From Streptomyces sp. HUAS ZL42 (GTDB lineage: Bacteria > Actinomycetota > Actinomycetes > Streptomycetales > Streptomycetaceae), in NCBI RefSeq assembly GCF_040782645.1, contig NZ_CP160403.1, forward strand, positions 1,736,001 to 1,800,000: a stretch of 64,000 bases of DNA, given 5' to 3'. A program made the position numbers and the translations under genes. The notes below the pieces were generated by a model. It was not told where the DNA came from, ran no database searches, and saw only the letters and a program-made list of their open reading frames with translations. Positions 1 to 9,448 of the stretch are shown here, piece by piece. Within the stretch, counting starts at the first letter, position 1. Every line of letters starts with the position of its first letter.

Positions 1-736
1 CCCCGCCGAGGGCGGCCAGGGCCCCGCCGAGCATCCACACCACCAGCACGACCCGCTGCACGTTGATGCCGGAGGCCTCGGCGAGGTCGCGGTTGACGGA
101 GACGGCGCGGACGGCCGTGCCGATCCGGGTCCGCTGGAGCACGGCTGCGACGCCGAACAGCACCAGGACGGAGAGCAGGGTCACCGTGAGGTCCCGCGGG
201 GTGATGCCGACCGGCCCGAGGTCGAACGCCTTCTGGATGTCGTACTGGGCGTAGGAGGCGGGCCGCGTCCCGAACAGGATGAGGACGACGTGCCGCAGCA
301 GGAGCGACAGACCGATCGTGACGATGAACAGATTGATCAGGCCGGTGCCACGCGCCCGCAGCGGACGCCAGATGGTGCGGTCCACCGCCCCGCCGAGAAG
401 CGCTCCGAGGAGGACCGCCACGATCGCGGACGGCACGAGGTGCCACCCGGGCCCCGCCGGCGAGACGTTGAGGAAGAACGCGAACGTGGCGCCGATGGTG
501 ACGAACTCGCCGTGCGCGAAGTTGATCAGGTGGATGGTGCCGAAGATCAGCGACAGGCCCACGGCGGTGATGGCGATGATGACGCCGAACTGGACACCGT
601 CGATCAGCGCCTGCAGGAACCGCGCACCGAACCCCCGGCCGTGGGGGACCTCCTCGCCCTGTCCCCGAGCGGGGGATGCGAGCAGCACCACGACTGCCAG
701 AGCGAGCGCCGGAAGGAGAATGCGCGGACGGCACAT
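1..736 (-). CDS. LivH-like branched-chain-type ABC transporter permease (3' end cut by window edge)
   Basis: Membrane permease of the LivH/UrtB family (BPD_transp_2), which forms half of the inner-membrane channel of branched-chain amino acid, urea or polyol-type ABC importers. The reading frame starts at an ATG at 736, has a hydrophobic N-terminus (LLPALALAVVVLLASPA), then several membrane helices and the typical stretch GTIHLINFAHGEFVTIGA. It runs off the left edge, so the C-terminal part is missing. It lies 80 bases downstream of the glycerol kinase gene on the same strand and probably belongs to the same transcript, which suggests an import function for the kinase substrate. That link is inference; the family permeases mostly move amino acids or urea. 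Confidence 0.8.
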   Translation of the reverse strand, partial: MCRPRILLPALALAVVVLLASPARGQGEEVPHGRGFGARFLQALIDGVQFGVIIAITAVGLSLIFGTIHLINFAHGEFVTIGATFAFFLNVSPAGPGWHLVPSAIVAVLLGALLGGAVDRTIWRPLRARGTGLINLFIVTIGLSLLLRHVVLILFGTRPASYAQYDIQKAFDLGPVGITPRDLTVTLLSVLVLFGVAAVLQRTRIGTAVRAVSVNRDLAEASGINVQRVVLVVWMLGGALAALGG

Positions 737-816
737 GATGCCCCCGGTATGCCCGGAATGCCCCTGTCACTCAGTGTAAAGGTCATCGGCGCCCAACAGG
801 ATGTCGGGCCGCGGCG

Positions 817-2331
817 TCACGTGCGCTTCCGCGGCTGGATCCATCCCAGGGACCGCTCGACGGCCCGCTGCCAGCTCTCGTACTCCCACTCCCGTCGTTC
901 GGGGTCCATGTCCGGCAGCCACTGGGCGGCCATGTGCCAGTTGCGGCGCAGGACCTGCAGATCCGGCCAGTAGCCGGCCGCGAGCCCGGCCGCGTAGGCG
1001 GCGCCCAGCGACACCGTCTCGTGGACCAGGGGCCGTACCACGGGAACGTCGAGCACATCGGCCAGGATCTGCATGAGCAGGTGGTCGGACGTCATGCCAC
1101 CGTCCACCTTGAGCTGCTTCAGGGCGAGCGCGGAGTCGGCGTTCATGGCGTCGACGACCTCCCGGGTCTGCCAGCCGGTGGCCTCCAGGACGGCACGGGC
1201 CAGGTGGCCCTTCGTGATGTACGACGTGAGGCCGACGATGACGCCGCGGGCGTCGCTGCGCCAGTGGGGTGCGAACAGACCGGAGAACGCGGGGACGATG
1301 TAGCAGCCGCCGTTGTCCTCGACGGTGCGCGCCAGCGTCTCGATCTCGGGTGCGCTGTTGATCAGGCCGAGACGGTCGCGGAACCACTGGACCAGCGAGC
1401 CGGTGACGGCGATCGGGCCCTCCAGGGCGTAGACCGTGGGCTGGTTCGCGATCTTGTACGCGACGGTGGTGAGCAGCCCGTGCCGCGACCGTACGACGTC
1501 GGGACCGGTGTTCATCATCAGGAAACTGCCGGTCCCGTACGTGCATTTGGCCTCGCCGGGCGAGAAGCAGGTCTGCCCGAACAGGGCGGCCTGCTGGTCG
1601 CCGAGGGCCGCCGTGAGGGGAACGCCGGGGAGCACCGAGCGCGCCTCGCCGTAGCTCTCGGCCGAGGAGCGGATCTCCGGCAGCATCGGGCGCGGGACTC
1701 CGAAGAAGTCCATCAGCGCTTCGTCCCAGGTCAGATTGCGGATGTCGATGAGCATGGTGCGGCTGGCGTTGGTGGCGTCGGTGATGTGCAGGCCGCCGTC
1801 CGTACCGCCGGTGAGGTTCCAGAGCAGCCAGCTCTCGATCGTGCCGAACAGCACCTCACCGTCGTGGGCGCGCCGCTCCAGTCCGTCGACGTGGTCGAAC
1901 AGCCAGCGGATACGGGGCGCCGAGAAGTAGGTCGAAGGGGGCAGGCAGCAGCGCTCGAGGAAGAACTCGTCTCCGGGCTCCCTCCTCAGCTCTTCGACGA
2001 GCGGGGCGGTGCGCGTGTCCTGCCAGACGATGGCCCGGCCCAGAGGGACGCCCGTCCGCCGGTCCCAGAGCACCGTCGTCTCGCGCTGGTTGGCGATCCC
2101 GATGGCGGAGACCTGCCGAGGGTCTATCCGGGCGTTCGACAGCGCCTCGGGGACGACCCGCTCGAGATTGCGCCAGATCTCCACGGCGTCGTGCTCGACC
2201 CAGCCGGGCCGGGGGAAGTACTGCTGGTGCTCGCGCTGGGCGACCGACACCAGCCGCCCGCCGTGGTCGAACAGGATGCATCGCGTGGACGTGGTGCCCT
2301 GGTCGATGGACATCACATACCGTTCCACCAT
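817..2331 (-). CDS. glpK: Glycerol kinase
   Basis: Cytosolic FGGY-family kinase that phosphorylates glycerol to sn-glycerol-3-phosphate with ATP. At 504 aa it has the normal GlpK length. The N-terminal phosphate-binding loop reads [13 protein letters not shown], followed by [12 protein letters not shown] and [13 protein letters not shown], and the C-terminal ATPase half contains [12 protein letters not shown]. All are GlpK hallmarks. The start is ATG 2331; a second ATG at 2313 is possible. It follows the IclR regulator by 41 bases on the same strand. In Streptomyces the main glycerol operon (gylRABX) pairs GylR with a GlpF facilitator; here the partner is an ABC-type permease, so this may be a second glycerol or polyol kinase. 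Confidence 0.92.
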   Translation of the reverse strand: MVERYVMSIDQGTTSTRCILFDHGGRLVSVAQREHQQYFPRPGWVEHDAVEIWRNLERVVPEALSNARIDPRQVSAIGIANQRETTVLWDRRTGVPLGRAIVWQDTRTAPLVEELRREPGDEFFLERCCLPPSTYFSAPRIRWLFDHVDGLERRAHDGEVLFGTIESWLLWNLTGGTDGGLHITDATNASRTMLIDIRNLTWDEALMDFFGVPRPMLPEIRSSAESYGEARSVLPGVPLTAALGDQQAALFGQTCFSPGEAKCTYGTGSFLMMNTGPDVVRSRHGLLTTVAYKIANQPTVYALEGPIAVTGSLVQWFRDRLGLINSAPEIETLARTVEDNGGCYIVPAFSGLFAPHWRSDARGVIVGLTSYITKGHLARAVLEATGWQTREVVDAMNADSALALKQLKVDGGMTSDHLLMQILADVLDVPVVRPLVHETVSLGAAYAAGLAAGYWPDLQVLRRNWHMAAQWLPDMDPERREWEYESWQRAVERSLGWIQPRKRT

Positions 2332-2372
2332 GATCGGCCCTGCCTTCCGAAGCGTCGTGGCGGTGCCGTGAC

Positions 2373-3140
2373 CTACCAGCGGGCCGCGCCCAGGTCTCTG
2401 GAGATCGCGCGTGCCGCCTCCCGCAGCACGGTGATCAGGGCCGGCTGAGGCCGGCCTTTGCTGTCGCAGATCCGCTCGACGTGACCGGACACGCAGATCG
2501 CGCCCACCACGAGACCGCCCTGCCCCCGGATCGGCGCGGCGATCCCGGCTTCTCCCATGCTCATTTCCTGCACCTCGGCACCCCAGCCGAGCTCCCGTAT
2601 CTCGCCGAGCGCCCGGTTGAGCTCCTCGGGGCGCACCAGGGTGTGCCGGGTGTACGCCTCCGGCTCGTTCTCCAGCAAGGGGTCGATGGGCGTGGACCCG
2701 AACGCCAGGAGGACCTTGCCGAGCGAGGAGGCGTGCAGCGGCAGCAGCGCGCCCACGTCCAGGGTCTGGAGGGTGTCGTCCGGCCGGAAGACGTGGTGGA
2801 TGACGAGCACCCTGCCCTCCAGGGGCGTACCCAGACGGACGGCCTCCCCGCTGCGGGCGGCCAGGGCGTCGGCCCAGTTGATGGAGCGCGAGCGCAGTTC
2901 GTTGACGTCGAGGTAGCTGGTGCCGAGGTGCAACAGGGCCGCCCCGAGCTGGTATTTTCCGGTGGCCGCGTCCTGCTCCACGAAGTCCACGTGCTGCAGG
3001 GTGCGCAGAATGCCGTGGGCGGTGCCCTTGGCCAGGCCCAGCGACGACGCCACCTCACCCAGTCCCAGCCGGCGGGATCCACTGGCGAGAAGGCGCAGGA
3101 TCGCCGCCGCCCGCTCTATCGACTGGACCGGGCCGGCCAT
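2373..3140 (-). CDS. IclR-family transcriptional regulator (GylR-like)
   Basis: DNA-binding regulator with an N-terminal winged helix (about residues 5-70, [15 protein letters not shown]...[15 protein letters not shown]) and a C-terminal IclR effector domain (about 80-250). At 255 aa it has the usual family length and resembles GylR, the glycerol-operon regulator of Streptomyces. It is the first gene of the leftward IclR-glpK-permease group, so it most likely controls that group, with glycerol, glycerol-3-phosphate or a related polyol as ligand (inference). The start at ATG 3140 lies just downstream of a CCCATATGGG palindrome and a repeated element that could be its operator. Confidence 0.9.
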   Translation of the reverse strand: MAGPVQSIERAAAILRLLASGSRRLGLGEVASSLGLAKGTAHGILRTLQHVDFVEQDAATGKYQLGAALLHLGTSYLDVNELRSRSINWADALAARSGEAVRLGTPLEGRVLVIHHVFRPDDTLQTLDVGALLPLHASSLGKVLLAFGSTPIDPLLENEPEAYTRHTLVRPEELNRALGEIRELGWGAEVQEMSMGEAGIAAPIRGQGGLVVGAICVSGHVERICDSKGRPQPALITVLREAARAISRDLGAARW

Positions 3141-3152
3141 GAGGCGATGGTA

Positions 3153-3224
3153 GTCCGAATTTTTCCCATATGGGACTGTCGTTCGGTAATGCCGACCGTT
3201 GTTCGTTGACCGTCCGAATTTCCC
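3153..3224. promoter_or_regulatory. Candidate IclR operator region (repeats and palindrome)
   Basis: Two near-identical direct elements, GTCCGAATTTTTCCC at 3153-3167 and GTCCGAATTTCCC at 3212-3224, sit between the divergent IclR gene and the HATPase gene. The first runs into the perfect palindrome TCCCATATGGGA at 3164-3175. The second copy fills the spacer of the rightward promoter at 3206-3234. The position fits autoregulation by the IclR protein; the assignment is inferred from position only. Confidence 0.45.
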
Positions 3225-3234
3225 TCCTTAGCGT
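3206..3234 (+). promoter_or_regulatory. Housekeeping-type promoter of the HATPase gene
   Basis: TTGACC (3206-3211), a 17-base spacer and TAGCGT (3229-3234) match a sigma-HrdB type Streptomyces promoter. The predicted start near 3241 leaves a leader of about 43 bases before ATG 3284. Confidence 0.55.
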
Positions 3235-3283
3235 TCCATGGCGTCCGGCCTCCTGCCGGCGCGCTTCCCCAGAAGGAGGGCTC

Positions 3284-3718
3284 ATGACAACAGCGCAGCT
3301 CGACGCCGCGCCCCACGGGGAAGTCGAGCACGTCTTTCCGCTGCCGCACAGCGCGGGGGCCGTCTCTGCCGTACGCCGGAGCGTGCGCGTGGTCCTCACC
3401 GGCTGGAATCTGGCGGCGGACGTCGTCGAGGACGTACTGCTGGTGGTCTCGGAGCTGCTCACCAACGCGCTCGTCCACGCCGTGCCCCCGGCGACGCTGA
3501 GACTCGCCCGGAGCGAGGTGGACCGGCGCGGAACCGTCCGCGTCGAAGTGACCGACATGGGACCGGCCGCCCCGGCGCCGCTGCGCACTCCCGCCCCCGA
3601 CCCGGACGAGCACGGCCGGGGTCTCGCCATCGTCGCCATGCTGTCGGCCCGGACCGGCGTACATGCGCACTCCGGGGGAACGAGCCGGTGGGCCGAGGTG
3701 CAGTGCGCCGGCAGCTGA
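3284..3718 (+). CDS. RsbW-like ATP-binding protein (HATPase_c, anti-sigma-factor kinase type)
   Basis: A 144-residue stand-alone GHKL ATPase domain of the RsbW/SpoIIAB kind, a class with many paralogues in Streptomyces, usually read as anti-sigma or regulatory serine kinases. Visible are the N box (VSELLTNALVHA), a D-box region (EVTDMGPAAP) and the G-rich loop DEHGRGLAIVAMLS. ATG 3284 is chosen because AAGGAGGG at 3273-3280 sits three bases before it; the longer in-frame extension to 3170 has no comparable site. No sigma factor or STAS antagonist is adjacent, so its partner is unknown. It is transcribed divergently from the IclR operon and followed by a strong hairpin. Confidence 0.85.
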   Translation: MTTAQLDAAPHGEVEHVFPLPHSAGAVSAVRRSVRVVLTGWNLAADVVEDVLLVVSELLTNALVHAVPPATLRLARSEVDRRGTVRVEVTDMGPAAPAPLRTPAPDPDEHGRGLAIVAMLSARTGVHAHSGGTSRWAEVQCAGS

Positions 3719-3747
3719 CGCCGGACCGGCCGGACCGCATCGACGGT

Positions 3748-3792
3748 GAGCGGCCGCGGTGAGACGCGCGTATCGCGCCGCCGCGGCCGCTC
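3748..3792 (+). terminator. Hairpin terminator after the HATPase gene
   Basis: Perfect 12-base inverted repeat GAGCGGCCGCGG (3748-3759) and CCGCGGCCGCTC (3781-3792). The loop contains a further GCGCG/CGCGC pairing. There is no T-run, as is common for Streptomyces terminators. Confidence 0.6.
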
Positions 3793-4286
3793 GTCACGCC
3801 CGTCCCGGGGATCACAGACATCCCTGATACGGAAGGGGACAGGGGGAAGGAAGGCGGGGGAGGGTACGACCGGCGCGATTCGCCGTGACCGGGGTGCGGG
3901 GTGTTGCGCATGAAGGTCGACCATGTGTCCCTGGGATGTCAACGGGTGTGCAGGGATGAACGCATCACTTGACCGGGAGACTTATTCCTGTTCATCCGTA
4001 TTTTCTGCGCATAGATCCCGCCGAGACATGCCATGTCTCCCTGCTACCGCACGACTGGATCACATCACAGCTCGGCCACGATTGATGGGATGCTTCTGGC
4101 GACCGAGGCCTCGTTCTCGACCCTGAAGCTCCTCGCGTACTGGGATTTCTCGATGAAAAAGGCCGGGGACTGGACAGCACCCCCGTCGGGCACCTATACA
4201 TACATCCCATCTCTTCGAAGTGGCGACACGCGGATGTCGCCCATGCGAAACATCTCCCGCTTCGGGACCAGCGCGAGGAAGTACCG
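3793..4286 (+). promoter_or_regulatory. Upstream control region of the sugar ABC transporter operon
   Basis: No gene is seen in this stretch. It holds a perfect 17-base inverted repeat with a one-base centre, GAGACATG-C-CATGTCTC (4023-4039), and a promoter-like pair TGGACA (4171-4176), 18-base spacer, TATACA (4195-4200), giving a leader of about 80 bases before ATG 4287. CATCCCTG/CAGGGATG-like octamers recur near 3820, 3931 and 3951. The palindrome is a reasonable operator candidate for the GntR regulator at 15275, but nothing in the sequence proves it. Confidence 0.45.
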
Positions 4287-5351
4287 ATGAGACTCAGAAC
4301 AGTCCTCTGCTCCACCGCCTCCGCCCTCACCGCACTGGCGCTGCTGAGCGCCTGCAGCGGCGGCTCCGGCAGCGCGGCGTCGTCCGACGGCAAGCCTCTG
4401 GTCGGCGTCGACTACCCCCGTTCCGACACCGACTTCTGGAATTCGTACATCAAGTACACGCCGGAGTACGCCAAGGAGCTCGGCCTCTCCCTCAAGACCA
4501 CCAACTCGCAGAACGACGTCGCCAAGCTGACCGCCAACGCGCAGACGTTCATCAGCCAGGGCGTCAAGGGCATCGCGATGGCCCCGCAGGACACCGCCGC
4601 CATCGCGCCGACACTCGCCCAGCTGGAGGCGAAGAAGATCCCCGTGGTGACCGTCGACACCCGGCCCGACGCCGGCAAGGTCTACATGGTCGTCCGGGCC
4701 GACAACCGCGCCTACGGCGAGAAGGCCTGCCAGTACCTGGGCACGAAGCTCGGCGGCAAGGGCAAGGTCGTCATGCTGCAGGGCGGGCTCGACTCCATCA
4801 ACGGCCGTGACCGCACTGAGGCGTTCAACGAGTGCATGAAGAAGAACTACCCGGCCATCAAGGTGTTCGGCGAGGCCACCAACTGGGACGGCGCCGTCGC
4901 GGCCCAGAAGCTGCAGACCGACCTGACGGCCAACCCGGACATCAAGGGCATCTACATGCAGTCCAGTTTCGCCCTGGCCGGCACGCTCCAGGTCCTCAAG
5001 CAGAAGGGCCTGCTGGTCGGCCCCGAGGACAAGAAGCACGTGTTCGTGGTCTCCAACGACGGCATTCCCGAGGAGCTGAAGGACATAGCCGGCGGGCAGA
5101 TCGACGCCACCGTGTCCCAGCCCGCCGACCTCTACGCCAAGTACGCCCTGTACTACCTGAAGGCCGCGATCGACGGCAAGACGTTCAAGCCCGGCAAGAC
5201 CGACCACGACAGCACCATCATCCAGGTTCGTGACGGCCTGCTGGAGGACCAGCTGTCCGCTCCGCTCGTCACCGCCGACGGCGGCACCTACGGCGGTGTG
5301 CCCAGCGTCAAGAGCGACGACAAGTCCCTGTGGGGCAACAACCTCGGCTGA
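4287..5351 (+). CDS. Sugar ABC transporter substrate-binding lipoprotein (RbsB-like)
   Basis: Periplasmic-binding-protein-like (Peripla_BP_4) receptor that captures a monosaccharide outside the membrane. It has a lipoprotein signal peptide ending in the lipobox LSAC with the lipidated cysteine at residue 23, then a mature domain starting KPLVGVDYPRSDTDFW. Sugar-binding-fold features include GIAMAPQDTAAIAPTL and VVSNDGIPEELKDIAGG. The 354-aa length is normal. GAGGAA six bases before ATG 4287 supports the start. It is the first gene of the transporter set and precedes an ATPase and a permease. Gene context suggests L-galactose, L-fucose or a related sugar as substrate (inference). Confidence 0.9.
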   Translation: MRLRTVLCSTASALTALALLSACSGGSGSAASSDGKPLVGVDYPRSDTDFWNSYIKYTPEYAKELGLSLKTTNSQNDVAKLTANAQTFISQGVKGIAMAPQDTAAIAPTLAQLEAKKIPVVTVDTRPDAGKVYMVVRADNRAYGEKACQYLGTKLGGKGKVVMLQGGLDSINGRDRTEAFNECMKKNYPAIKVFGEATNWDGAVAAQKLQTDLTANPDIKGIYMQSSFALAGTLQVLKQKGLLVGPEDKKHVFVVSNDGIPEELKDIAGGQIDATVSQPADLYAKYALYYLKAAIDGKTFKPGKTDHDSTIIQVRDGLLEDQLSAPLVTADGGTYGGVPSVKSDDKSLWGNNLG

Positions 5352-5406
5352 CGGGCCATCAGTAAGGCCAGGCCAATTCCAGGCTCACGAACACAAGGCG
5401 GTTGAG

Positions 5407-6969
5407 ATGAGCGACGGGGAGCGAGCGATCACCCCCGCGCCCGCCCCGGCGGACGGCGGACGGGCCCCTGCGGGCCCGCCCGTCGTCGAGGCGACGGGCA
5501 TAGTCAAACGATTCGGTCCGACGGTGGCCCTGAACGGCGCCGGGATCACCATCAGGCCCGGCGAGACCCACGCGCTCGTCGGCCGCAACGGGGCGGGCAA
5601 GTCCACCCTGGTGTCCGTCCTCACCGGGCTGCAGGCCGCCGACGAGGGCACGGTGACCTTCGGCGGCAGCCCGGCTCCGCGGCTCGCCGACCGGGACGCC
5701 TGGCGGCAGCGCGTCGCCTGCGTCTACCAGAAGTCGACCATCATCCCGACGCTGACCGTCGCCGAGAACCTCTTCCTGAACCGGCACGACCACGGCCGCG
5801 CCCGGCTGATCAGCTGGCAGGGTGTGCGTCGCCGGGCGCAGGACCTGCTGTCGACCTGGTCGGTGGACGTGGATCCGCAGACCCCGGCAGGCGATCTCAG
5901 TGTGGAGCAGCGGCAGTTCGTCGAGATCGCGCGGGCGCTGTCCTTCGGCGCCCGGTTCATCATCCTGGACGAACCCACCGCCCAGCTCGACGGCGCGGCG
6001 ATCAACCGGCTCTTCGACCGCATCCGCGACCTGCAACGCCAGGGCGTGACCTTCCTGTTCATCAGCCACCACCTCCAGGAGATCTACGAGATCTGCGACA
6101 TGGTGACGGTGTTCCGGGACGCCCGGCACATCCTGACCGCGCCGGTCGCCGGGCTTCCCCGCACCGAACTCGTCGCCGCCATGACCGGCGAGGCGGCGGC
6201 CGCCCGGCGCGAGGAGCGGGCCGGCACCCTCGACGCCGGCGCTACGGCGGCGCTGCGCGTCCGCGGCCTGAGCGGCGACGCCTACGAGGACGTCACCTTC
6301 CAAGTGGGCGCCGGCGAGATCGTCGGGCTCGCGGGGGCCGCGGGCAGTGGTCGTACCGAGGTCGCCGAGACCGTCGTAGGACTGCGGGCCGCCGCCGGTG
6401 GAGAGGTCGAGATCGCCGGACGGCGGCCCCGGCCGGGCAGTGTGCCCGCCGCGCTCGCCGCCGGCGCCGGCTTCGTCCCGCAGGACCGGCACCACCAGGG
6501 CTTCGTACCCGACATGTCGATCGCGGACAACGCCACGCTGTCCGTGCCGCGGCGGATCGGCAGCAACGGGTTCCTGAGCCGCGGCCGCCGGGACCGGCTC
6601 GCCCAGGGCCTGATCGAGAATCTGGCGATCAAGACCCCGGGCCCCGACCTGCCCGTCTCGGCGCTGTCCGGGGGCAACCAGCAGAAGGTCGTCATGGCCC
6701 GCGCCCTCGCCGACGACCCCCGGCTGCTGGTGCTGATCAACCCGACCGCGGGCGTGGACGTGCGCTCCAAGGAGTTCCTCCTCGGCAAGGTCGAGGAGAC
6801 CGCGGACACCGGCACCGGAGTGCTCATCGCCTCCGACGAACTCGACGACCTGCGCATGTGCGACCGGGTCCTGGTGATGTTCCAGGGCCGAGTGACCTCA
6901 GAGATCGCCCGCGGCTGGCACGACCACGACCTCGTGGCCGCGATGGAAGGAGTGGACCTCAATGCCTGA
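5407..6969 (+). CDS. Sugar ABC transporter ATP-binding protein, duplicated NBD (RbsA-like)
   Basis: Energises ribose-class sugar uptake. The 520-residue protein has two nucleotide-binding domains. The first has Walker A GRNGAGKST (about 59-67), signature LSVEQRQFVEIARAL and Walker B FIILDEPTAQLD. The second has a relaxed Walker A GAAGSGRTE, signature LSGGNQQKVVMARAL and LINPTAGVD in place of a strict Walker B glutamate. Unequal second sites are usual in RbsA/MglA proteins. ATG 5407 is preferred because AAGGCG lies just upstream and the alternative frame extension runs back into the previous gene. It overlaps the permease start by 8 bases. Confidence 0.92.
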   Translation: MSDGERAITPAPAPADGGRAPAGPPVVEATGIVKRFGPTVALNGAGITIRPGETHALVGRNGAGKSTLVSVLTGLQAADEGTVTFGGSPAPRLADRDAWRQRVACVYQKSTIIPTLTVAENLFLNRHDHGRARLISWQGVRRRAQDLLSTWSVDVDPQTPAGDLSVEQRQFVEIARALSFGARFIILDEPTAQLDGAAINRLFDRIRDLQRQGVTFLFISHHLQEIYEICDMVTVFRDARHILTAPVAGLPRTELVAAMTGEAAAARREERAGTLDAGATAALRVRGLSGDAYEDVTFQVGAGEIVGLAGAAGSGRTEVAETVVGLRAAAGGEVEIAGRRPRPGSVPAALAAGAGFVPQDRHHQGFVPDMSIADNATLSVPRRIGSNGFLSRGRRDRLAQGLIENLAIKTPGPDLPVSALSGGNQQKVVMARALADDPRLLVLINPTAGVDVRSKEFLLGKVEETADTGTGVLIASDELDDLRMCDRVLVMFQGRVTSEIARGWHDHDLVAAMEGVDLNA

Positions 6970-8005
6970 AACCGTCCTCGCGGACACGCCCGCCTCCGAG
7001 GCCGCGAAGCCGAAGGCCGGGCGGACCGGGCTGTTCGGCGGCCGGATACCCCTGGCGCGGCTGCGCGACCTCGCGCTCGTCCCGGCCATCGTGGCGATCG
7101 CGATCGTCGGTCAGATCGTCAACCCGGTCTTCCTGCAGGCCGACAACCTCATCAACGTCCTGCAGACCATGTCCGAGATCGCCCTGCTGGTCCTCGCCCA
7201 GACGATGATCCTGATCGTCAAGAAGATGGACCTGTCCCTGGAGTCCACCATGGGCCTCGCGCCCGGTGTCGCGGCCTGGCTGGTGGTGCCGGCCGGCGCC
7301 GGACACGGACTCGGCCTGCTCCCCGGTGCCTGGGCGATCCCCGTCACGCTCGCCGTGGGCGCGCTGGTAGGCGTGATCAACGCCGTGCTGATCATCCGCT
7401 TCGGCCTCAACGGCTTCATCGTGACCCTCGGCATGCTGATCGTGCTGCGCGGCATCCTCACCGGCATCTCGGGCGGCCAGACCTTCTTCCAGCTCCCGCA
7501 GTCGATGCTCTACCTCGGCACCGCCGAATGGTTCGGGATGCCGGCGTCCATCTGGATCTGCCTGGTGCTGTTCGCCGTCGCCGTCGTCGTCCTCGGCTGG
7601 ACCAGCTTCGGCCGCTCGCTGTACGCCATCGGCGGCAACGTCGACGCGGCGAAGGCGGCCGGTATCCGCACCGACCGGGTGCTGTGGATCGTCATCGTCA
7701 CCGGCAGCGTGCTCGCCGCCCTCGCCGGGCTGCTGCTGTCCGGGCGGCTCGCCTCCGTCGCCTCGGCGCAGGGCAACGGCTACATCTTCACCGTGTTCGC
7801 CGCCGCGGTCATCGGCGGGATCAGCCTCAACGGAGGCAAGGGCACCATGTTCGGCGCCTTCAGCGGCATCCTCCTGCTCTTCATGATCCAGAACGTGCTC
7901 ACTCTCGCGGGCGTCCCCGCGCAGTGGATCGGCGCCCTCAACGGCCTGATCATCCTGGTCGCACTGACCATCTCGCGCATCACGGGCGGCAAGGTCCAGG
8001 AGTGA
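6962..8005 (+). CDS. Sugar ABC transporter permease (RbsC-like)
   Basis: Integral membrane channel subunit of the ribose-class importer (BPD_transp_2), 347 aa, with about eight to ten hydrophobic segments. The family patches FGLNGFIVTLGMLIVLRG and ISLNGGKGTMFGAFSGILLL are present. ATG 6962 lies inside the last codons of the ATPase gene, so the two are translationally coupled. The single permease presumably works as a homodimer with the duplicated ATPase and the lipoprotein receptor. A gap of 108 bases separates it from the catabolic genes. Confidence 0.92.
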   Translation: MPETVLADTPASEAAKPKAGRTGLFGGRIPLARLRDLALVPAIVAIAIVGQIVNPVFLQADNLINVLQTMSEIALLVLAQTMILIVKKMDLSLESTMGLAPGVAAWLVVPAGAGHGLGLLPGAWAIPVTLAVGALVGVINAVLIIRFGLNGFIVTLGMLIVLRGILTGISGGQTFFQLPQSMLYLGTAEWFGMPASIWICLVLFAVAVVVLGWTSFGRSLYAIGGNVDAAKAAGIRTDRVLWIVIVTGSVLAALAGLLLSGRLASVASAQGNGYIFTVFAAAVIGGISLNGGKGTMFGAFSGILLLFMIQNVLTLAGVPAQWIGALNGLIILVALTISRITGGKVQE

Positions 8006-8113
8006 ACCGGGCGGCCGTCGCCGGCTCCACAGGACCGCACGGCCGCCGAACCGCTCCGCCGTTCCCCATCTCGTCGCAGGGGCCGTGTTCCCCCTGCTCC
8101 CACTGGAGTTGCC

Positions 8114-9448
8114 ATGTCCTCCGCTGTGCCCGCCGCATCGGCGCCCGCCCGCATCACCGCCCTGGACGTCCTCGACGTACGCTTCCCGACGTCCGAGCAT
8201 CTGGACGGGTCGGACGCGATGAACCCCGAACCCGACTACTCGGCCGCCTATGTCGTCCTGCGCACCGACGCCGGTGACGGGCTGGAGGGCCACGCCCTGG
8301 CCTTCACCACCGGCCGCGGCAACGACGTGCAGGCCGCCGCCATCGCGGCCCTCGCCCCGCACGTGGTGGGTCTCTCGGTCGAGGAGGTCTGCGCCGACCT
8401 CGGCGCCTTCTCCCGCTCCCTGGTCCACGATCCCCAACTGCGCTGGCTGGGCCCGGAGAAGGGCGCCATCCACATGGCGACCGGAGCGGTCGTCAACGCC
8501 GCCTGGGACCTCGCGGCCAAGCGCGCCGGCAAGCCCGTCTGGCGCTTCCTCGCCGGGATGTCTCCCGAGGAACTGCTCGCCCAGGTCGACTTCCGCTGGC
8601 TCAGCGACGCCCTCACCCCCGAGGAGGCTTTGGAGATCCTGGAGCGCGCCGAACCGGGCCGCGAGGAGCGCATCGCCCGTCTGCTGGAGCGCGGTTACCC
8701 CGCGTACACCACCACCCCCGGCTGGCTCGGGTACTCCGACGACAAGCTGTCCCGGCTCGCCCGCGAGGCCGTCGCGGACGGCTTCACCCAGATCAAGCTG
8801 AAGGTCGGCGCGGACCTGGAGGACGACGTACGGCGCATGCGCACCGCCCGTGAGACGGTCGGCGACGGCATCCGCATCGCCGTGGACGCCAACCAGAGAT
8901 GGGACGTCCAGCCCGCGATCGACTGGATGCGCGCCCTGGCCCCGTACGACCCCTACTGGATCGAGGAGCCCACGTCCCCCGACGACATCCTCGGTCACGC
9001 CGCCGTCCGCGAGGCTCTGAGGCCCATCAAGGTGGCCACCGGTGAGCACATCGCCAACCGGGTCGTCTTCAAGCAGCTCCTGCAGGCCGGCGCGGTGGAC
9101 ATCGTGCAGATCGACTCCGCCCGGGTCGGCGGCGTCAACGAGAACCTCGCCATCCTGCTCCTCGCCGCGAAGTTCGGCGTCCCGGTCTGCCCGCACGCCG
9201 GCGGCGTCGGCCTGTGCGAGATGGTCCAGCACCTGTCGATGTTCGACTACGTCGCGGTCTCCGGCACGGTCGAGGACCGGGTCATCGAGTACGTCGACCA
9301 CCTGCACGAGCACTTCGTCGACCCGGTGCGCATCGCCGACGGCCACTACCTCGCGCCGGCCCTGCCGGGACTGAGCGCGCAGATGCACCCCGAGACCCTC
9401 AAGGAGTTCACCTACCCCGACGGCCCGGTCTGGTCCGCCCGTGTCTGA
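8114..9448 (+). CDS. L-fuconate / L-galactonate dehydratase (enolase superfamily)
   Basis: Mandelate-racemase-type dehydratase that converts L-fuconate to 2-keto-3-deoxy-L-fuconate; known family members also use the structural analogue L-galactonate. The 444-aa length and N-terminal sequence ([20 protein letters not shown]) are typical of FucD. The catalytic KxK is K228-L-K230, metal ligands begin with D258 in IAVDANQ, and the second and third ligands fall in [11 protein letters not shown] and KVATGEH. A conserved [16 protein letters not shown] carries the acid/base histidine. The stop overlaps the GTG of the lactonase by 8 bases. The neighbouring lactonase and sugar dehydrogenase fit an oxidative aldose pathway. 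Confidence 0.88.
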   Translation: MSSAVPAASAPARITALDVLDVRFPTSEHLDGSDAMNPEPDYSAAYVVLRTDAGDGLEGHALAFTTGRGNDVQAAAIAALAPHVVGLSVEEVCADLGAFSRSLVHDPQLRWLGPEKGAIHMATGAVVNAAWDLAAKRAGKPVWRFLAGMSPEELLAQVDFRWLSDALTPEEALEILERAEPGREERIARLLERGYPAYTTTPGWLGYSDDKLSRLAREAVADGFTQIKLKVGADLEDDVRRMRTARETVGDGIRIAVDANQRWDVQPAIDWMRALAPYDPYWIEEPTSPDDILGHAAVREALRPIKVATGEHIANRVVFKQLLQAGAVDIVQIDSARVGGVNENLAILLLAAKFGVPVCPHAGGVGLCEMVQHLSMFDYVAVSGTVEDRVIEYVDHLHEHFVDPVRIADGHYLAPALPGLSAQMHPETLKEFTYPDGPVWSARV

